Shown here piece by piece: positions 1 through 9,654 of a DNA stretch of 64,000 nt. The notes beneath the pieces are model-generated. The model was not told the origin of the DNA. It did not search any database and was given only the letters and a program-made list of their open reading frames with translations. Positions within the stretch are counted from its first letter, which is position 1; each line of letters starts with the position of its first letter. A program made the position numbers and the translations under genes. Source of the stretch: Massilia sp. PAMC28688 (GTDB taxonomy: Bacteria > Pseudomonadota > Gammaproteobacteria > Burkholderiales > Burkholderiaceae_D); contig NZ_CP080378.1 in NCBI RefSeq assembly GCF_019443445.1, positions 2,852,001 to 2,916,000 of the forward strand. The letters run 5' to 3'.

Positions 1-625
1 CATCGTCGCCTATCTGATCGGGTCGATTTCCTTTGCCGTGGTCACGAGCCGCGTCTTCGGCCTGTCCGATCCGCGTACCTATGGCTCGAAAAATCCCGGC
101 GCCACCAACGTGCTGCGCAGCGGGAACAAGAAGGCGGCCATTGCGACCCTGATCGGGGACGCCGCCAAGGGCTGGTTCGCGGTGTGGCTGGCCGACCTGC
201 TGGCCGAGCGTTTTGGCGTGGGCAATCTGGGCATTGCGCTGGTGGCGCTGGCCGTGTTCCTGGGCCACCTGTATCCGATTTTCTTTCGCTTTGTCGGCGG
301 CAAGGGTGTGGCAACGGCGCTGGGCGTACTCATTGGCCTGAACGTCTGGCTTGGCCTGGCCACGCTGGTCACCTGGCTGGTGATTGCGTATGCCTTCCGT
401 TACTCTTCGCTGGCGGCGCTGGTGGCATCGATTTTCGCGCCTTTCTATTTTGGCCTGCTGTTTGGCACCGACCAGATTGAAATATTGCTGGCGGTCCTTG
501 CCATGAGTGCGCTGCTGGTGTTCCGTCACCGCGACAACATCAGCAACCTGATCGCCGGCAAGGAAAGCCGGATCGGCAGCAAGTCGGCGCCTGCCGGAAA
601 CAAGACGGGCGGCAAGAAACAGTAG
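1..625 (+). CDS. plsY: Glycerol-3-phosphate acyltransferase PlsY (5' end outside window)
   Basis: Integral membrane enzyme that transfers an acyl group from acyl-phosphate to glycerol-3-phosphate, the first step of phospholipid synthesis. The frame is open from base 2, so the first residues lie upstream of the window; a GTG at 38 is internal, because the preceding codons already read as PlsY ([11 protein letters not shown]). The conserved [12 protein letters not shown] motif follows at once and [10 protein letters not shown] lies about residue 95. Several hydrophobic membrane segments alternate with these loops. The C-terminus is a short basic tail. About 207 residues are present, close to the family's usual length, so little is missing. 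Confidence 0.95.
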   Translation, partial: IVAYLIGSISFAVVTSRVFGLSDPRTYGSKNPGATNVLRSGNKKAAIATLIGDAAKGWFAVWLADLLAERFGVGNLGIALVALAVFLGHLYPIFFRFVGGKGVATALGVLIGLNVWLGLATLVTWLVIAYAFRYSSLAALVASIFAPFYFGLLFGTDQIEILLAVLAMSALLVFRHRDNISNLIAGKESRIGSKSAPAGNKTGGKKQ

Positions 626-734
626 CGGCACGACCGCTGGTGGGGTGTCCCGGCCATGCAGCGCCGTGCACCTTGCGACGGCATTTCTGGCCAGGCTTTA
701 AAATAGCTGCTCCATCGCTAACAAGGGCCTTGCC

Positions 735-1379
735 ATGAAACAGCTCCGCATCGATTTCGTTTCCGATATTTCCTGCCCCTGGTGCGTGATCGGCCTCAAG
801 TCGCTGGAACAAGCCCTGGACAAGGTGGGCGACGTGGCCAGCGCCGACCTGCACTTTCACCCGTTCGAACTCAATCCCCAGATGGCGCCGGAAGGCGAAG
901 ATATTGGCGAACATCTGCAGCGCAAGTATGGCGCGTCGGAGGAACAGGGCGCCAAAACGCGCGCCATGATCCGCGAGCGCGGCGCCGAACTGGGCTTTAC
1001 CTTCGACATGGACAAGCGCGGCCGCATCTACAACACCTTTGACGCTCACCGCCTGCTGCACTGGGCCGACATGCAGGGCCGTCAGCGCGAACTGAAGATG
1101 GCCCTGTTTGAAGCCTATTTCACGCGCGGCGAAAACCCCGGCTCGCACGACGTGCTGACCCGGGTGGCCGGCGAGATCGGACTCGATTCGGCCGAGGCAG
1201 CCGAAGTGCTGGCCAGCGGCGCCTACGCCAACGAGGTGCGCGAACAGGAAGAGTTTTTCCAGCGCCAGGGCATCACGGCCGTGCCTGCCATCATCATTAA
1301 CCAGCGCCACCTCATTTCCGGCGGGCAGCCACCGGACATCTTCGAGCAGGCGCTGCGCCAGATCGCTGCCGCCAGCTAG
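735..1379 (+). CDS. FrnE-type DsbA-family oxidoreductase
   Basis: Thioredoxin-fold protein of the DsbA/FrnE group, 214 residues. The N-terminus reads FVSDISCPWCVIG, giving a CPWC active-site motif at about residues 15-18, and the cis-proline region is seen as GITAVPAIIIN near residue 180. There is no signal peptide, so it acts in the cytoplasm, unlike true periplasmic DsbA. Family members are annotated as polyketide-associated disulfide oxidoreductases or 2-hydroxychromene-2-carboxylate isomerase relatives; substrates are generally unknown. It stands alone, starts 110 bases after plsY, and faces the next gene tail to tail with a 7-base gap. Confidence 0.9.
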   Translation: MKQLRIDFVSDISCPWCVIGLKSLEQALDKVGDVASADLHFHPFELNPQMAPEGEDIGEHLQRKYGASEEQGAKTRAMIRERGAELGFTFDMDKRGRIYNTFDAHRLLHWADMQGRQRELKMALFEAYFTRGENPGSHDVLTRVAGEIGLDSAEAAEVLASGAYANEVREQEEFFQRQGITAVPAIIINQRHLISGGQPPDIFEQALRQIAAAS

Positions 1380-1386
1380 GCAAGAC

Positions 1387-2202
1387 TCAGCTGCGCGCTT
1401 CGTCGTGCAGGGGCAGGGACAGCGTGCGATCGACGTACTCGAAGAACGAGGCTTCCCGCGACAACTCGTTGCTTTCGTGGTCCCAGAACACGGTGGACGG
1501 ATCCGTATCGCGACTGCTGCGGCGGAAAAACGCCTGGCAGTTGCCCACCCCATCCGGATGAAACTCGAGCAAGTCCTTGCAGGCATGGCTGGGGCGCGGC
1601 GCTTCCTCTTCAATCCCCGCCATGATCTCGCCCAGGTCGGCCATGCGGCGGGCCGACAGGATGCTCTCGGCCCCGCTGCAGATGCCATCGTGGACCAGGC
1701 ACAGCCTGCGCAGGGAGTCAGGCACGCTCCAGCCCATGTATTGGGCACGCGGCGACAGGGAGGGACTGGCGTTGGGGGCGCCCCCGAGTACCAGCTGGAA
1801 GTGGGGGCGCCCGTCGTGCAGTACCCGGTCGGTCAGGTAAGCGAGCATCCACGCGTCGTCCCGGCGCGCCGGAATCACCCAGCGCACCCGTTCCTGGAGC
1901 ACGGCGACGAAACGCGGCAAGACGGCCGCCAGTTCGCCAAACACCAGCTCCACCGCGTCGGCCGGTGCCATGCCGGCCACCGGCCATGGGCAGCCGGCAT
2001 CGGTCCGCGCCCGCAGCCCCTGCTGCTCGAGGATGAATTCCGCCCCGCGCCGCCCGTACTGGTCCAGGATGGCACGCTGCAGGTCGGTGGTGCGCTGATA
2101 GCGGTCGGCCGTGGGCTTGGATGCGCCCCAGCTCAGCTCCCGCTTCAGCCGCGCACGTGTCAGTTCGTCTAGTTCTTTAGTCAATATTGTATTGTTATTC
2201 AT
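1387..2202 (-). CDS. SUKH (SMI1/KNR4)-like protein of unknown role
   Basis: A 271-residue soluble protein. I recognise only its C-terminal third: the LLEFHPDGVGNCQAFF stretch followed by STVFWDHESNE and a short acidic tail resembles the SMI1/KNR4 (SUKH) fold, where a conserved G-N/D-x-F/Y strand precedes a W-D-H/E turn. SUKH proteins often act as immunity proteins against contact-dependent or polymorphic toxins, but many are stand-alone and no toxin gene lies next to this one. The start ATG at 2202 has no good Shine-Dalgarno sequence. The assignment to SUKH is from motif resemblance only. Confidence 0.6.
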   Translation of the reverse strand: MNNNTILTKELDELTRARLKRELSWGASKPTADRYQRTTDLQRAILDQYGRRGAEFILEQQGLRARTDAGCPWPVAGMAPADAVELVFGELAAVLPRFVAVLQERVRWVIPARRDDAWMLAYLTDRVLHDGRPHFQLVLGGAPNASPSLSPRAQYMGWSVPDSLRRLCLVHDGICSGAESILSARRMADLGEIMAGIEEEAPRPSHACKDLLEFHPDGVGNCQAFFRRSSRDTDPSTVFWDHESNELSREASFFEYVDRTLSLPLHDEARS

Positions 2203-2352
2203 TTATGCGGGAGGGGTGGATTATAGTCATCCCAACCGTCGCGGCATAGCGATAGTTGCCCTGTTTTCTCACATGCTTTGACGCAGCGCACAATAGCAGT
2301 GCTTTTTCCTCCCGATTAGGCGCATTTTCGCCACGGACAGCGGGCCTGCGGC

Positions 2353-2368
2353 TGGCACGCCAATTGCT
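2353..2368 (+). promoter_or_regulatory. Sigma-54 (RpoN) -24/-12 promoter for nrtABD
   Basis: TGGCACG at 2353-2359, four bases, then TTGCT at 2364-2368: an exact match to the RpoN consensus TGGCACG-N4-TTGCW. The predicted transcript start is near 2379, about 40 bases before the nrtA ATG. RpoN promoters need an enhancer-binding activator such as NtrC, which fits nitrogen-limited expression of a nitrate transporter. A clear NtrC enhancer was not found; a poor GCAC/GTGC dyad lies near 2287-2303. Confidence 0.8.
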
Positions 2369-2419
2369 GAGTCTCCGGTAGGCGCAGGCAGCAGCCTGGG
2401 CGAACCTGACGAGGACAGC

Positions 2420-3658
2420 ATGCACACCGACGACACCACCAGCATCACCCGCCGCCATCTGATCAAGACCGGCGCCGCGCTATCGCTCACCGGCCTGGCC
2501 AGCGGCGGCGCATTTGCCGCCGGCTCGGACAAGCCGGAAAAACAGGAAGTGAAAATCGGCTTCATTCCGCTGACCGACTGTGCCTCCGTCGTCATGGCTT
2601 CGGTTCTTGGCTTTGACAAGAAATATGGCATAAAGATCGTGCTGTCGAAAGAATCTTCCTGGGCCAGCGTGCGCGACAAGCTGGTCAATGGTGAACTCGA
2701 CGCCGCACACGTGCTCTACGGCCTGCTGTATGGGGTCCAAATGGGCGTCGGCGGCGCGCGGCGCGACATGGCGGTGCTGATGAACCTGAACCACAACGGG
2801 CAGGCCATCACCCTGTCGAAAAAGATTGCGGACAAGGGCGCGGTCGATGGCGCCTCGCTGGCAAAGCTGATGCAGCAGGACAAGCGCGACTACGCGTTTG
2901 CCCAGACCTTCCCCACGGGCACCCACGCCATGTGGCTCTACTACTGGCTGGCCAGCCATGGCATCAATCCCATGCGAGAGGCCAAGGTCATCACGGTGCC
3001 GCCGCCCCAGATGGTGGCCAATATGCGGGTCGGGAACATGGATGGCTTTTGCGTGGGCGAGCCATGGAACCACCGCGCCATTGTCGACGGCATCGGCATC
3101 ACGGCCGCCACCACCCAGGACATCTGGCGCGACCACCCGGAAAAAACGCTCGGCACCACGCTCGACTGGGCGCGGCAGCACCCCAACACCGCGCGCGCAC
3201 TGATCGCAGCGGTGCTCGAAGCTGGCAAGTGGATCGACGCCAGCCTGTCGAACAAGAACAAGATGGCCGAAACCATCGCCGCCAAGTCGTACGTCAATAC
3301 CTCGGTCGACGTCATCAACCAGCGCATCCTGGGCCGCTACCAGAATGGCCTGGGCCGCACCTGGGATGATCCGCACTGCATGAAGTTCTACAACGATGGC
3401 ATGGTCAATTACCCCTACCTGTCCGACGGCATGTGGTTCATGACCCAGCACAAGCGCTGGGGTCTGCTCAAGGGCGAGCCGGATTACCTGGCCACGGCAA
3501 CGAGCGTCAACCAGCTCAAGCTCTATGCCGAGGCGGCTGCCATGGCGAAAGTGGCGCTGCCCAAGTCGCCCCTGCGCAGCGTGAAGATGATCGACGGGAC
3601 GGTCTGGGATGGCAAAAATCCCAAGGCCTACGCCGACGCCTTCCGCATCAAGGCTTGA
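2420..3658 (+). CDS. nrtA: Nitrate-type ABC transporter, substrate-binding protein
   Basis: Periplasmic binding protein of the NrtA/CmpA family, 412 residues. The N-terminus holds a Tat-type signal (TRRHLIK followed by a hydrophobic stretch and an Ala-rich cleavage region near residue 33), so it is probably exported folded. The mature start reads VKIGFIPLTDCAS, and LVNGELDAAHVLYGLLYGVQ with NHNGQAITLS are hallmark stretches of nitrate/bicarbonate binders. The SD GAGGA lies just before the ATG at 2420. It heads a three-gene transporter operon. The exact ion (nitrate, nitrite, bicarbonate) cannot be read from the sequence; nitrate is favoured by the RpoN promoter. Confidence 0.88.
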   Translation: MHTDDTTSITRRHLIKTGAALSLTGLASGGAFAAGSDKPEKQEVKIGFIPLTDCASVVMASVLGFDKKYGIKIVLSKESSWASVRDKLVNGELDAAHVLYGLLYGVQMGVGGARRDMAVLMNLNHNGQAITLSKKIADKGAVDGASLAKLMQQDKRDYAFAQTFPTGTHAMWLYYWLASHGINPMREAKVITVPPPQMVANMRVGNMDGFCVGEPWNHRAIVDGIGITAATTQDIWRDHPEKTLGTTLDWARQHPNTARALIAAVLEAGKWIDASLSNKNKMAETIAAKSYVNTSVDVINQRILGRYQNGLGRTWDDPHCMKFYNDGMVNYPYLSDGMWFMTQHKRWGLLKGEPDYLATATSVNQLKLYAEAAAMAKVALPKSPLRSVKMIDGTVWDGKNPKAYADAFRIKA

Positions 3659-3687
3659 TACCTGTCCCCACCACCACGGAGAACGCC

Positions 3688-4587
3688 ATGAACGCAGTGT
3701 TGAAATCAGCATCGTCTTCCATTCCGCTTGCGCCGGCGGCGCCGGAAAAGCCGGCGCGCAGCCGCCGCCTGGCGCGGCGCGGCGTACGCCTGGCCGGCGG
3801 CCCGTCGCGCTCGCGCGCGGTGGCGCTGGCAGTGGTGCCGCCCGCCCTCGGTATTGTCCTGCTGCTGCTCGCGTGGCAGATCCTGGCCACCGGGAACAGC
3901 AGCTTTCCATCGCCAGCGGTCACCTTTGCCGAAGCGGCGCGCATGTTTGCCGATCCGTTCTACAGCAATGGCCCCAATGACCAGGGCATCGGCTGGAATA
4001 TCCTGGCCTCGCTTCAGCGCGTGGCGATCGGCTTTGGCCTGGCAGCCATGGTGGGCATTCCACTGGGCTTTGCGATTGGCCGCTTCCGCTTCCTGGCCGG
4101 GATGTTCAATCCCATCATCAGCCTGCTCAAGCCGGTGTCGCCCCTGGCCTGGCTGCCCATTGGCCTGCTGGTGTTCAAGGCTGCCGACCCGGCGGCGATC
4201 TGGTCCATCTTCATCTGCTCCATCTGGCCCATGATCATCAATACCGCCGCCGGTGTGCAGCGGGTGCCGCAGGATTACCTGAACGTGGCGCGCGTGCTCA
4301 AGCTGTCGGAGTGGAAGGTTTTCACCCGCATCCTGCTGCCATCGGCGCTGCCGCACATGCTGACCGGCGTGCGCCTGGCCATTGGCACCGCCTGGCTGGT
4401 GATCGTGGCCGCCGAGATGCTGACCGGCGGCGCCGGCATCGGCTTTTGGGTGTGGGACGAGTGGAATAACCTCAATGTGGCGCATATCCTGATCGCCATC
4501 CTGGTCATCGGCGTGGTGGGACTGATCCTGGAACAGGCGCTGGTCGCCATTGCGCGTTCATTCACGTACGAAGAAACAGGGAACTGA
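3688..4587 (+). CDS. nrtB: Nitrate-type ABC transporter, permease
   Basis: Inner-membrane permease of the NrtB/SsuC/TauC class, 299 residues. The ATG at 3688, after a GGAGAACGCC ribosome site, is preferred to earlier in-frame codons that overlap nrtA. After a basic, Pro/Ala-rich N-terminal tail of about 40 residues come roughly six membrane segments. The conserved permease EAA-type loop, which contacts the ATPase, is around residues 200-240 ([23 protein letters not shown]). It starts 29 bases after nrtA and ends one base before the ATPase gene, so the three are co-transcribed. Confidence 0.9.
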   Translation: MNAVLKSASSSIPLAPAAPEKPARSRRLARRGVRLAGGPSRSRAVALAVVPPALGIVLLLLAWQILATGNSSFPSPAVTFAEAARMFADPFYSNGPNDQGIGWNILASLQRVAIGFGLAAMVGIPLGFAIGRFRFLAGMFNPIISLLKPVSPLAWLPIGLLVFKAADPAAIWSIFICSIWPMIINTAAGVQRVPQDYLNVARVLKLSEWKVFTRILLPSALPHMLTGVRLAIGTAWLVIVAAEMLTGGAGIGFWVWDEWNNLNVAHILIAILVIGVVGLILEQALVAIARSFTYEETGN

Positions 4588-4588
4588 C

Positions 4589-5407
4589 ATGGACAAGAAA
4601 TTCATCAACGTGCAGGGCGTGGGGAAGGTGTTCGACACGCGCAAGGGCAGCTTCAACGCGCTGGAGCAGGTCAGCCTGACGGTGGCGCAGGGCGAATTCA
4701 TCACCCTCATCGGGCACTCGGGATGCGGCAAATCGACCCTGCTCAACCTGCTGGCAGGCCTGACCCAGGCCACCAGCGGCACCCTGATTTGCGCCGGGCG
4801 CGAGATCGCCGGGCCGTCGCCGGAGCGCGCGGTGGTCTTCCAGAATCACTCGCTGCTGCCATGGCTGACCTGTTTCGACAACGTCTATCTGGCCGTGGAA
4901 CGGGTGTTCGGCGCGCGTGAAAACAAGGCGCAGCTGCGCGAACGCACCACCAGCGCGCTGGCGCTGGTGGGCCTGTTGGGCGCCGGCAGCAAGCGGCCAC
5001 ATGAAATTTCCGGCGGCATGAAGCAGCGCGTGGGCATTGCCCGGGCGCTGTCGACCGAACCGAAGGTGCTGCTGATGGATGAACCGTTCGGCGCCCTGGA
5101 CGCGCTCACGCGCGCCCACCTGCAGGACGAGCTGCTGGCCATCGTCGAGCGCACCGGTTCCACCGTGGTGATGGTCACCCATGATGTAGATGAAGCGGTG
5201 CTGCTGTCGGACCGCATCGTCATGATGACCAACGGCCCGGCCGCCACCATTGGCGACATCGTGCAGGTGCGCCTGTCAAGGCCGCGGGAACGGGTGGCAC
5301 TGGCGCACGACATTCTCTACAACGAATACCGCACGCGGGTGCTGGAGTTCCTGTACCAGCGCCAGTCGCGCCCGCGTCAGACTGCGACGGCAGACCAGAT
5401 GGCTTAG
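4589..5407 (+). CDS. nrtD: Nitrate-type ABC transporter, ATP-binding protein
   Basis: Cytoplasmic ATPase of the transporter, 272 residues. Walker A is GHSGCGKST near residue 44, the Q-loop is [10 protein letters not shown], the ABC signature is ISGGMKQR, Walker B is [12 protein letters not shown] and the switch His is in MVTHDVDEA. The ATG at 4589 is one base after the nrtB stop codon, so translation is probably coupled. It is a single-domain NrtD-type subunit and lacks the extra substrate-binding domain of cyanobacterial NrtC. Its last four bases overlap the stop of the convergent gene on the other strand. Confidence 0.92.
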   Translation: MDKKFINVQGVGKVFDTRKGSFNALEQVSLTVAQGEFITLIGHSGCGKSTLLNLLAGLTQATSGTLICAGREIAGPSPERAVVFQNHSLLPWLTCFDNVYLAVERVFGARENKAQLRERTTSALALVGLLGAGSKRPHEISGGMKQRVGIARALSTEPKVLLMDEPFGALDALTRAHLQDELLAIVERTGSTVVMVTHDVDEAVLLSDRIVMMTNGPAATIGDIVQVRLSRPRERVALAHDILYNEYRTRVLEFLYQRQSRPRQTATADQMA

Positions 5408-6249
5408 TGCAGGTCGAGCACGATGGGCTGGTGGTCGGACGCAGCCGTTTCCGACTGCACTTCGCAGTCGGTGACGCGCGCAGCCAGGTCGTCGCTGACG
5501 AAAAAATAATCGAAGCAGTCGGCCCGCTCCGGCCAGCGAAAGCCATGCAGCCCGGCGGTGGGCGCGCGCGCAATGTCGGGATGCTTCAGGCGCCAGGCAT
5601 CCACCAGCGGCAGGGCGATGCTGTCGTCGGGCGCCAGCAGTTCCTGATAGTCGGGCGCCCCTTCGACAAAGTTGAAGTCGCCGCAGTAAATGGCGGACCC
5701 GGGTCGAAAGCCCAGCTGGTAGGGCGGGTCGAGCGAAGGATCGGGCTGATAAATGCGCGCGCGCTCGCATGCTTCCCAGTGCAGGTACTTGATGTGCTTG
5801 ACCTGGGCCATGCGCTGCAGCGGCGAATAGTATTCCAGGTGCGTGGTCAGCACCCGCACCCGCCCGCCCGGGGCGTCGACCACGGCCTCGATCAGCCCGC
5901 GCGGCATGCCGGCCGGGTGCTCGGGGTCAGGTGGCCATGGCAAGCGATAGCGGTGCACCTGGTTGATGCGGTACTTCGACAGCAGCATGTTGCCGAACTG
6001 GCGCGGCATATTGTTCTGGTAGATTTCGCTGGTCGGTTCAATGACCGGCTGGTAGCCGCCAAAGGCGCCGGCAAGCTGGCGGAACTGATTCGAGCTGGCG
6101 TTGCCTTCCAGCTCAGCGTGGTTGGAGGCAACTTCCTGAAGGCAGATAATGTCGGGATTAAGCTTTCGCAGGACATCTATGATGGCATGGATACGAATGC
6201 GGCTATCCTTGCCACAGCCCCAATGAATATTCCAACTGACAACACGCAT
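5404..6249 (-). CDS. Endonuclease/exonuclease/phosphatase family protein
   Basis: Mg-dependent phosphodiesterase-fold protein (DNase I/exonuclease III/inositol phosphatase superfamily), 281 residues. The start is the ATG at 6249, chosen because GGAGG sits eight bases upstream; the open frame extends further but that part does not read as family sequence. Motifs seen: VVSWNIHWG at the N-terminus, ICLQEVASN (catalytic Glu), a YCGDFNF metal-binding stretch about residue 200, [10 protein letters not shown] and the terminal [10 protein letters not shown] (catalytic Asp-His). No signal peptide. The substrate could be DNA, RNA, a phospholipid or a phosphoinositide. Tail-to-tail with nrtD, sharing four bases. 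Confidence 0.88.
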   Translation of the reverse strand: MRVVSWNIHWGCGKDSRIRIHAIIDVLRKLNPDIICLQEVASNHAELEGNASSNQFRQLAGAFGGYQPVIEPTSEIYQNNMPRQFGNMLLSKYRINQVHRYRLPWPPDPEHPAGMPRGLIEAVVDAPGGRVRVLTTHLEYYSPLQRMAQVKHIKYLHWEACERARIYQPDPSLDPPYQLGFRPGSAIYCGDFNFVEGAPDYQELLAPDDSIALPLVDAWRLKHPDIARAPTAGLHGFRWPERADCFDYFFVSDDLAARVTDCEVQSETAASDHQPIVLDLH

Positions 6250-6550
6250 AAAGGATACCTCCGGAAATACAAAACCGGGCGAGTTTGCCATTATTTGTAA
6301 AATCACGGTACACGGTAGGATCGGCATTCGCTGATGGAGTTCCCACCGACCTGTGTGGGCTCGTGCGAGCTGTTGAACGGATGGCCGCCATATGAGCGAG
6401 CAGGCGAGCGCAGCATGGGGCTGGCTGGTCCTTGCGATTCTCAAGCGCGGTTGCCGACACCGCTGATGCCGCGTTTCAACCGGAGCATGTACTGATGAGA
6501 TACAGATTCAACGTTTACCAAACGGCATTCGTTTACAGGACAATATCCCT

Positions 6551-7081
6551 TTACACGGCCTGGGCCGAAGGATGACGCAATGGGTAACCCAAACATTGCA
6601 TAATATCGATAATCTTCACTTCACAGCCCACGTCTCCACGTGGTACCAGTCGAAGCCAAAGTGAGCTGCCATCCACGTGATAGCGCACTTCGGGAATATC
6701 AAATACGTTCTCGAGGGCGCATCGACCGGTGCGAACATCTTTCAGCACGCCGAGCATCGGGATCGCTTCTTTAACAGCAAGCTCAACTCCATTCCAATGA
6801 GCGACATGCGTTTTGCGAGCATCTAAATTTGGTTTGGGAACTTGAGACCAAAAGCTCCCGTCTCTCTCATCACGGCAAATCGCCAATTCCGTCGGAACGC
6901 GTCTACCGCGCGCATCATTTTTGCTGTGAAAATTCCAGAGTGTGGTAACAAATAGATTTGCTTTTCCCTTACGAGCCTCGGGGCGTAACACGTCAAAAGA
7001 CGACCATTGCTGACTAGGGGCACGTGCTCCTAAAGCTTCAAATGCTGCGTCATGAGGAGTGTGAAACTTTGTGTCAGTCAT
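6551..7081 (-). CDS. Hypothetical protein, no family recognised
   Basis: A 176-residue soluble protein with no signal peptide or membrane segment. I do not recognise it. It is fairly rich in Trp, Arg and Asp, with repeated short beta-like stretches (ANLFVTTLWNFHS, SFWSQVPKPN, SLWLRLVPRGD). It ends in a Pro/His/Ser tail. The local base composition is less GC-rich than the neighbouring core genes, and it is flanked by non-coding gaps of about 300 bases on the left and 220 on the right, so it may be a recent arrival. The start ATG at 7081 has no strong ribosome site. Confidence 0.55.
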   Translation of the reverse strand: MTDTKFHTPHDAAFEALGARAPSQQWSSFDVLRPEARKGKANLFVTTLWNFHSKNDARGRRVPTELAICRDERDGSFWSQVPKPNLDARKTHVAHWNGVELAVKEAIPMLGVLKDVRTGRCALENVFDIPEVRYHVDGSSLWLRLVPRGDVGCEVKIIDIMQCLGYPLRHPSAQAV

Positions 7082-7302
7082 TTTCGTAAGAACTCTATGT
7101 AGTGAAACAGTATGCCGACGACGCGCTTGGAATGACCGAGCAGACCGAAGTTTAATATCATGATTTCGTTTAAACTGACGTCCAACTATCGCAAATTTTG
7201 GACGTCCAACGCGATGCTTTTACGCAGCCTTGGCCGATAGCGGCCTGTCCCAATCGCATCGCGCGTTTCGCTGTCGCTCCTGGCGCAATAATGCTGAGCG
7301 CC

Positions 7303-8343
7303 TCAAATCGTGCGAATCTCATCCAGCGGCCAGCGCGGGCGCACGTTGAAGCTGTAGTCGCGCTTTGCGGCCTGCGGGTTGATTTGCAGACGCATGGCGC
7401 CGGCAAAAGCAATCATGGCGCCATTGTCGGTGCAAAACTCCAGCTCCGGATAGAACACCCTGAACTTCTTGGCAGCTGCGGCCTGGTTGAGCGAGGCCCG
7501 CAGCTGCGCATTGGCGCCCACGCCACCGGCGATGACCAGCCGCTTCAAGCCGCTGTGGCGCAGGGCGCTCACACACTTGGCGGTCAGCACGTCCACGATC
7601 GCGTCCACGAAACCGCGCGCGATGTTGGCCTTGTCCTGCTCGCAGATGTTGGCAATGATCTTTTCTTCGTGGTTCTTCACCACCGTCAGCACCGCCGTCT
7701 TGAGGCCGGAAAAGCTGAAGTTGAAGTCCTTGGAGTGCATCATGGGGCGCGGCAGCTTGTACGCTTCCGGGTCGCCAAATTCCGCCAGACGCGAGATGGC
7801 CGGGCCGCCCGGGTAACCAAGTCCCAGCAGCTTGGCCGACTTGTCAAAGGCCTCGCCGGCTGCGTCATCGAGCGTTTCGCCCAGCAGCGTGTACTGGCCC
7901 ACGCCGTCCACGCGCATGAGCTGCGTGTGACCGCCCGATACCAGCAGGGCGATGAATGGGAACTGCGGTGGATCGCTCGCCAGCAGTGGCGAGAGCAGGT
8001 GGCCTTCCAGGTGGTGCACGCCCAGCACCGGCTTGTCCAGCGCCAGTCCCAGGCTGCAGGCAATGGAAGAACCTACCAGCAGCGCGCCGGCCAGGCCGGG
8101 ACCCTGGGTGTAGGCAATGGCGTCGATGTCGTGGCGCCCGATGCCCGCATCGGCCAGGGTCTGCTCGAGCAGGGGAATGGCGCGCCGGATATGGTCGCGC
8201 GACGCCAGTTCCGGCACCACGCCGCCATACTCCTCGTGCATGGCAACCTGCGAATGCAGAGCATGGGAGAGCAGGCCGCGCTGCGTGTCGTACAACGCAA
8301 GGCCGGTTTCATCGCAGGAGGATTCGACGCCGAGGACAATCAT
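7303..8343 (-). CDS. tsaD: tRNA N6-adenosine threonylcarbamoyltransferase TsaD
   Basis: Essential enzyme that, with TsaB and TsaE, transfers the threonylcarbamoyl group to A37 of ANN-decoding tRNAs. Length 346 residues, usual for bacterial TsaD. The N-terminus reads [12 protein letters not shown], the ASKHA-fold phosphate loop. The metal-binding HxxxH is seen in [10 protein letters not shown] near residue 111. Further family stretches are [20 protein letters not shown] and [10 protein letters not shown], with the late metal ligand in CTDNGAMIA. In many betaproteobacteria tsaD lies between plsY and rpsU; here plsY and tsaD are 6.7 kb apart with transporter and accessory genes between. Confidence 0.97.
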   Translation of the reverse strand: MIVLGVESSCDETGLALYDTQRGLLSHALHSQVAMHEEYGGVVPELASRDHIRRAIPLLEQTLADAGIGRHDIDAIAYTQGPGLAGALLVGSSIACSLGLALDKPVLGVHHLEGHLLSPLLASDPPQFPFIALLVSGGHTQLMRVDGVGQYTLLGETLDDAAGEAFDKSAKLLGLGYPGGPAISRLAEFGDPEAYKLPRPMMHSKDFNFSFSGLKTAVLTVVKNHEEKIIANICEQDKANIARGFVDAIVDVLTAKCVSALRHSGLKRLVIAGGVGANAQLRASLNQAAAAKKFRVFYPELEFCTDNGAMIAFAGAMRLQINPQAAKRDYSFNVRPRWPLDEIRTI

Positions 8344-8421
8344 GAGAGGGTACAGGTTAAGTCAATCCGCCATTGTAAGCCACGGCGGACACCCCGGCCT
8401 GCAAGGCCGGGGCGGGGCGCG

Positions 8422-9480
8422 TCAGGGCCGCTGCAGTAGTTCCTGGTGCGCGCTCTTGAGCATGGCCGCAGTGGCGTCCCAGTCGATGCAGCCATCGGTG
8501 ACCGAGCAGCCGTACTTGAGCTGAGCCAGGTCTGCCGGGATCTTCTGGTTGCCGCCCACCAGGTTCGATTCGATCATCACGCCCACCAGCGAGCGGTTGC
8601 CATGGCGGATCTGCTGGACCACGTCCGACATGACCAGCGGCTGCAGCTCCGGCTTTTTGTAGCTGTTGGCATGCGAGCAGTCCACCACCAGGTTGGCCGG
8701 AAGGCCCGCCTTGGCCAGGGCCTGCTCGGCGATGGCGATCGAGACCGAATCGTAATTGGGACGGCCATCGCCACCGCGCAGCACCACGTGGCCATATGGG
8801 TTGCCGCTGGTGCGCACGATCGACACCTTGCCCTGGCCGTTGATGCCCAGGAAGGAGTGCGGGTGCGCCGACGACAGGATGGCGTTGATGGCAATGCTGA
8901 TGTCGCCGTCGGTGCCGTTCTTGAAGCCCACTGGCGTGGACAGGCCGGACGACATTTCGCGGTGGGTCTGCGATTCTGTGGTGCGCGCGCCGATGGCGGT
9001 CCAGGCAATCAGGTCGCCAAGGTACTGCGGCGAAATGGGGTCGAGCGCTTCGGTGGCGGTGGGCAGGCCCAGTTCGCACACGTCCAGCAGGAACTGGCGC
9101 GCCTTTTCCATGCCCACGTTGACGCGGAACGAGTCGTCCATGTCCGGGTCGTTGATGTAGCCCTTCCAGCCGGTGGTGGTGCGCGGCTTTTCAAAGTACA
9201 CGCGCATCACCAGCAGCATGGTGTCGGCCACTTCGGCCTGCAGCGCCTTGAGGCGGCGCGCGTAATCAAGGCCGGCGACTGGGTCGTGAATGGAGCATGG
9301 CCCCACGACCACGAACAGGCGCTTGTCCTTGCGGTCGATGATGTTGCGCAGTGCTTCGCGGCCCTGCATGACGGTGCCGAAGGCGGCGTCGGTCAGCGGC
9401 AGGCGGGCGTGCAGCTCTTCGGGCGTGGGCATCGTGGCAAACGATGTGACGTTACTGTTTTCGATATCTTGCGTGATCAT
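8422..9480 (-). CDS. aroG: 3-deoxy-7-phosphoheptulonate (DAHP) synthase, AroG type
   Basis: Class I-alpha DAHP synthase, 352 residues: condenses phosphoenolpyruvate and erythrose-4-phosphate, the first step of the shikimate pathway. Diagnostic stretches are VVGPCSIHDP near residue 60, RVYFEKPRTTTGWKG (PEP/E4P binding), ARTTESQTHREMSSG and VDCSHANSYK with the metal-binding His. The ~15-residue N-terminal extension (DIENSNV) is where class I-alpha enzymes bind their feedback amino acid. Which amino acid inhibits it (Phe, Tyr or Trp) cannot be decided by eye. It lies upstream of tsaD in the same direction, 79 bases apart. Confidence 0.95.
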   Translation of the reverse strand: MITQDIENSNVTSFATMPTPEELHARLPLTDAAFGTVMQGREALRNIIDRKDKRLFVVVGPCSIHDPVAGLDYARRLKALQAEVADTMLLVMRVYFEKPRTTTGWKGYINDPDMDDSFRVNVGMEKARQFLLDVCELGLPTATEALDPISPQYLGDLIAWTAIGARTTESQTHREMSSGLSTPVGFKNGTDGDISIAINAILSSAHPHSFLGINGQGKVSIVRTSGNPYGHVVLRGGDGRPNYDSVSIAIAEQALAKAGLPANLVVDCSHANSYKKPELQPLVMSDVVQQIRHGNRSLVGVMIESNLVGGNQKIPADLAQLKYGCSVTDGCIDWDATAAMLKSAHQELLQRP

Positions 9481-9585
9481 TTTCAGGGCGCTTTACGTGG
9501 TTTTTCCTCGGGCTTTCTTGATTTTAGACCGGATCGCGATCTGCTGCACTGCATCAGCTCAATATTAGAAGGGACGCTCGCCCAC

Positions 9586-9623
9586 AAAAAAAGGCGGCCC
9601 ACGTATCGCTACGCCGGGCCGCC
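9586..9623 (-). terminator. Rho-independent terminator of the DUF4331-HupE operon
   Basis: Perfect 8-bp stem (GGCGGCCC at 9593-9600, GGGCCGCC at 9616-9623) with a 15-base loop. On the minus strand it is followed by seven U residues (A-run 9586-9592). It lies 32 bases after the stop of the HupE-like gene, so it ends the leftward operon before aroG. Confidence 0.9.
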
Positions 9624-9654
9624 AAAGACCACGCACTTACTCGGTATAACCTGT

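Noticed and set aside
540..1748. A 402-codon minus-strand frame over plsY and the FrnE gene
   Set aside because: It spans two recognised genes antisense and shows no domain.
2287..2303. NtrC enhancer upstream of the sigma-54 promoter
   Set aside because: The GCAC/GTGC dyad is too short and its spacing is wrong for the NtrC consensus.
2480..3910. A 476-codon open frame antisense to nrtA
   Set aside because: Shadow frame: it overlaps the whole of a well-recognised gene, has no ribosome site and has no family motif.
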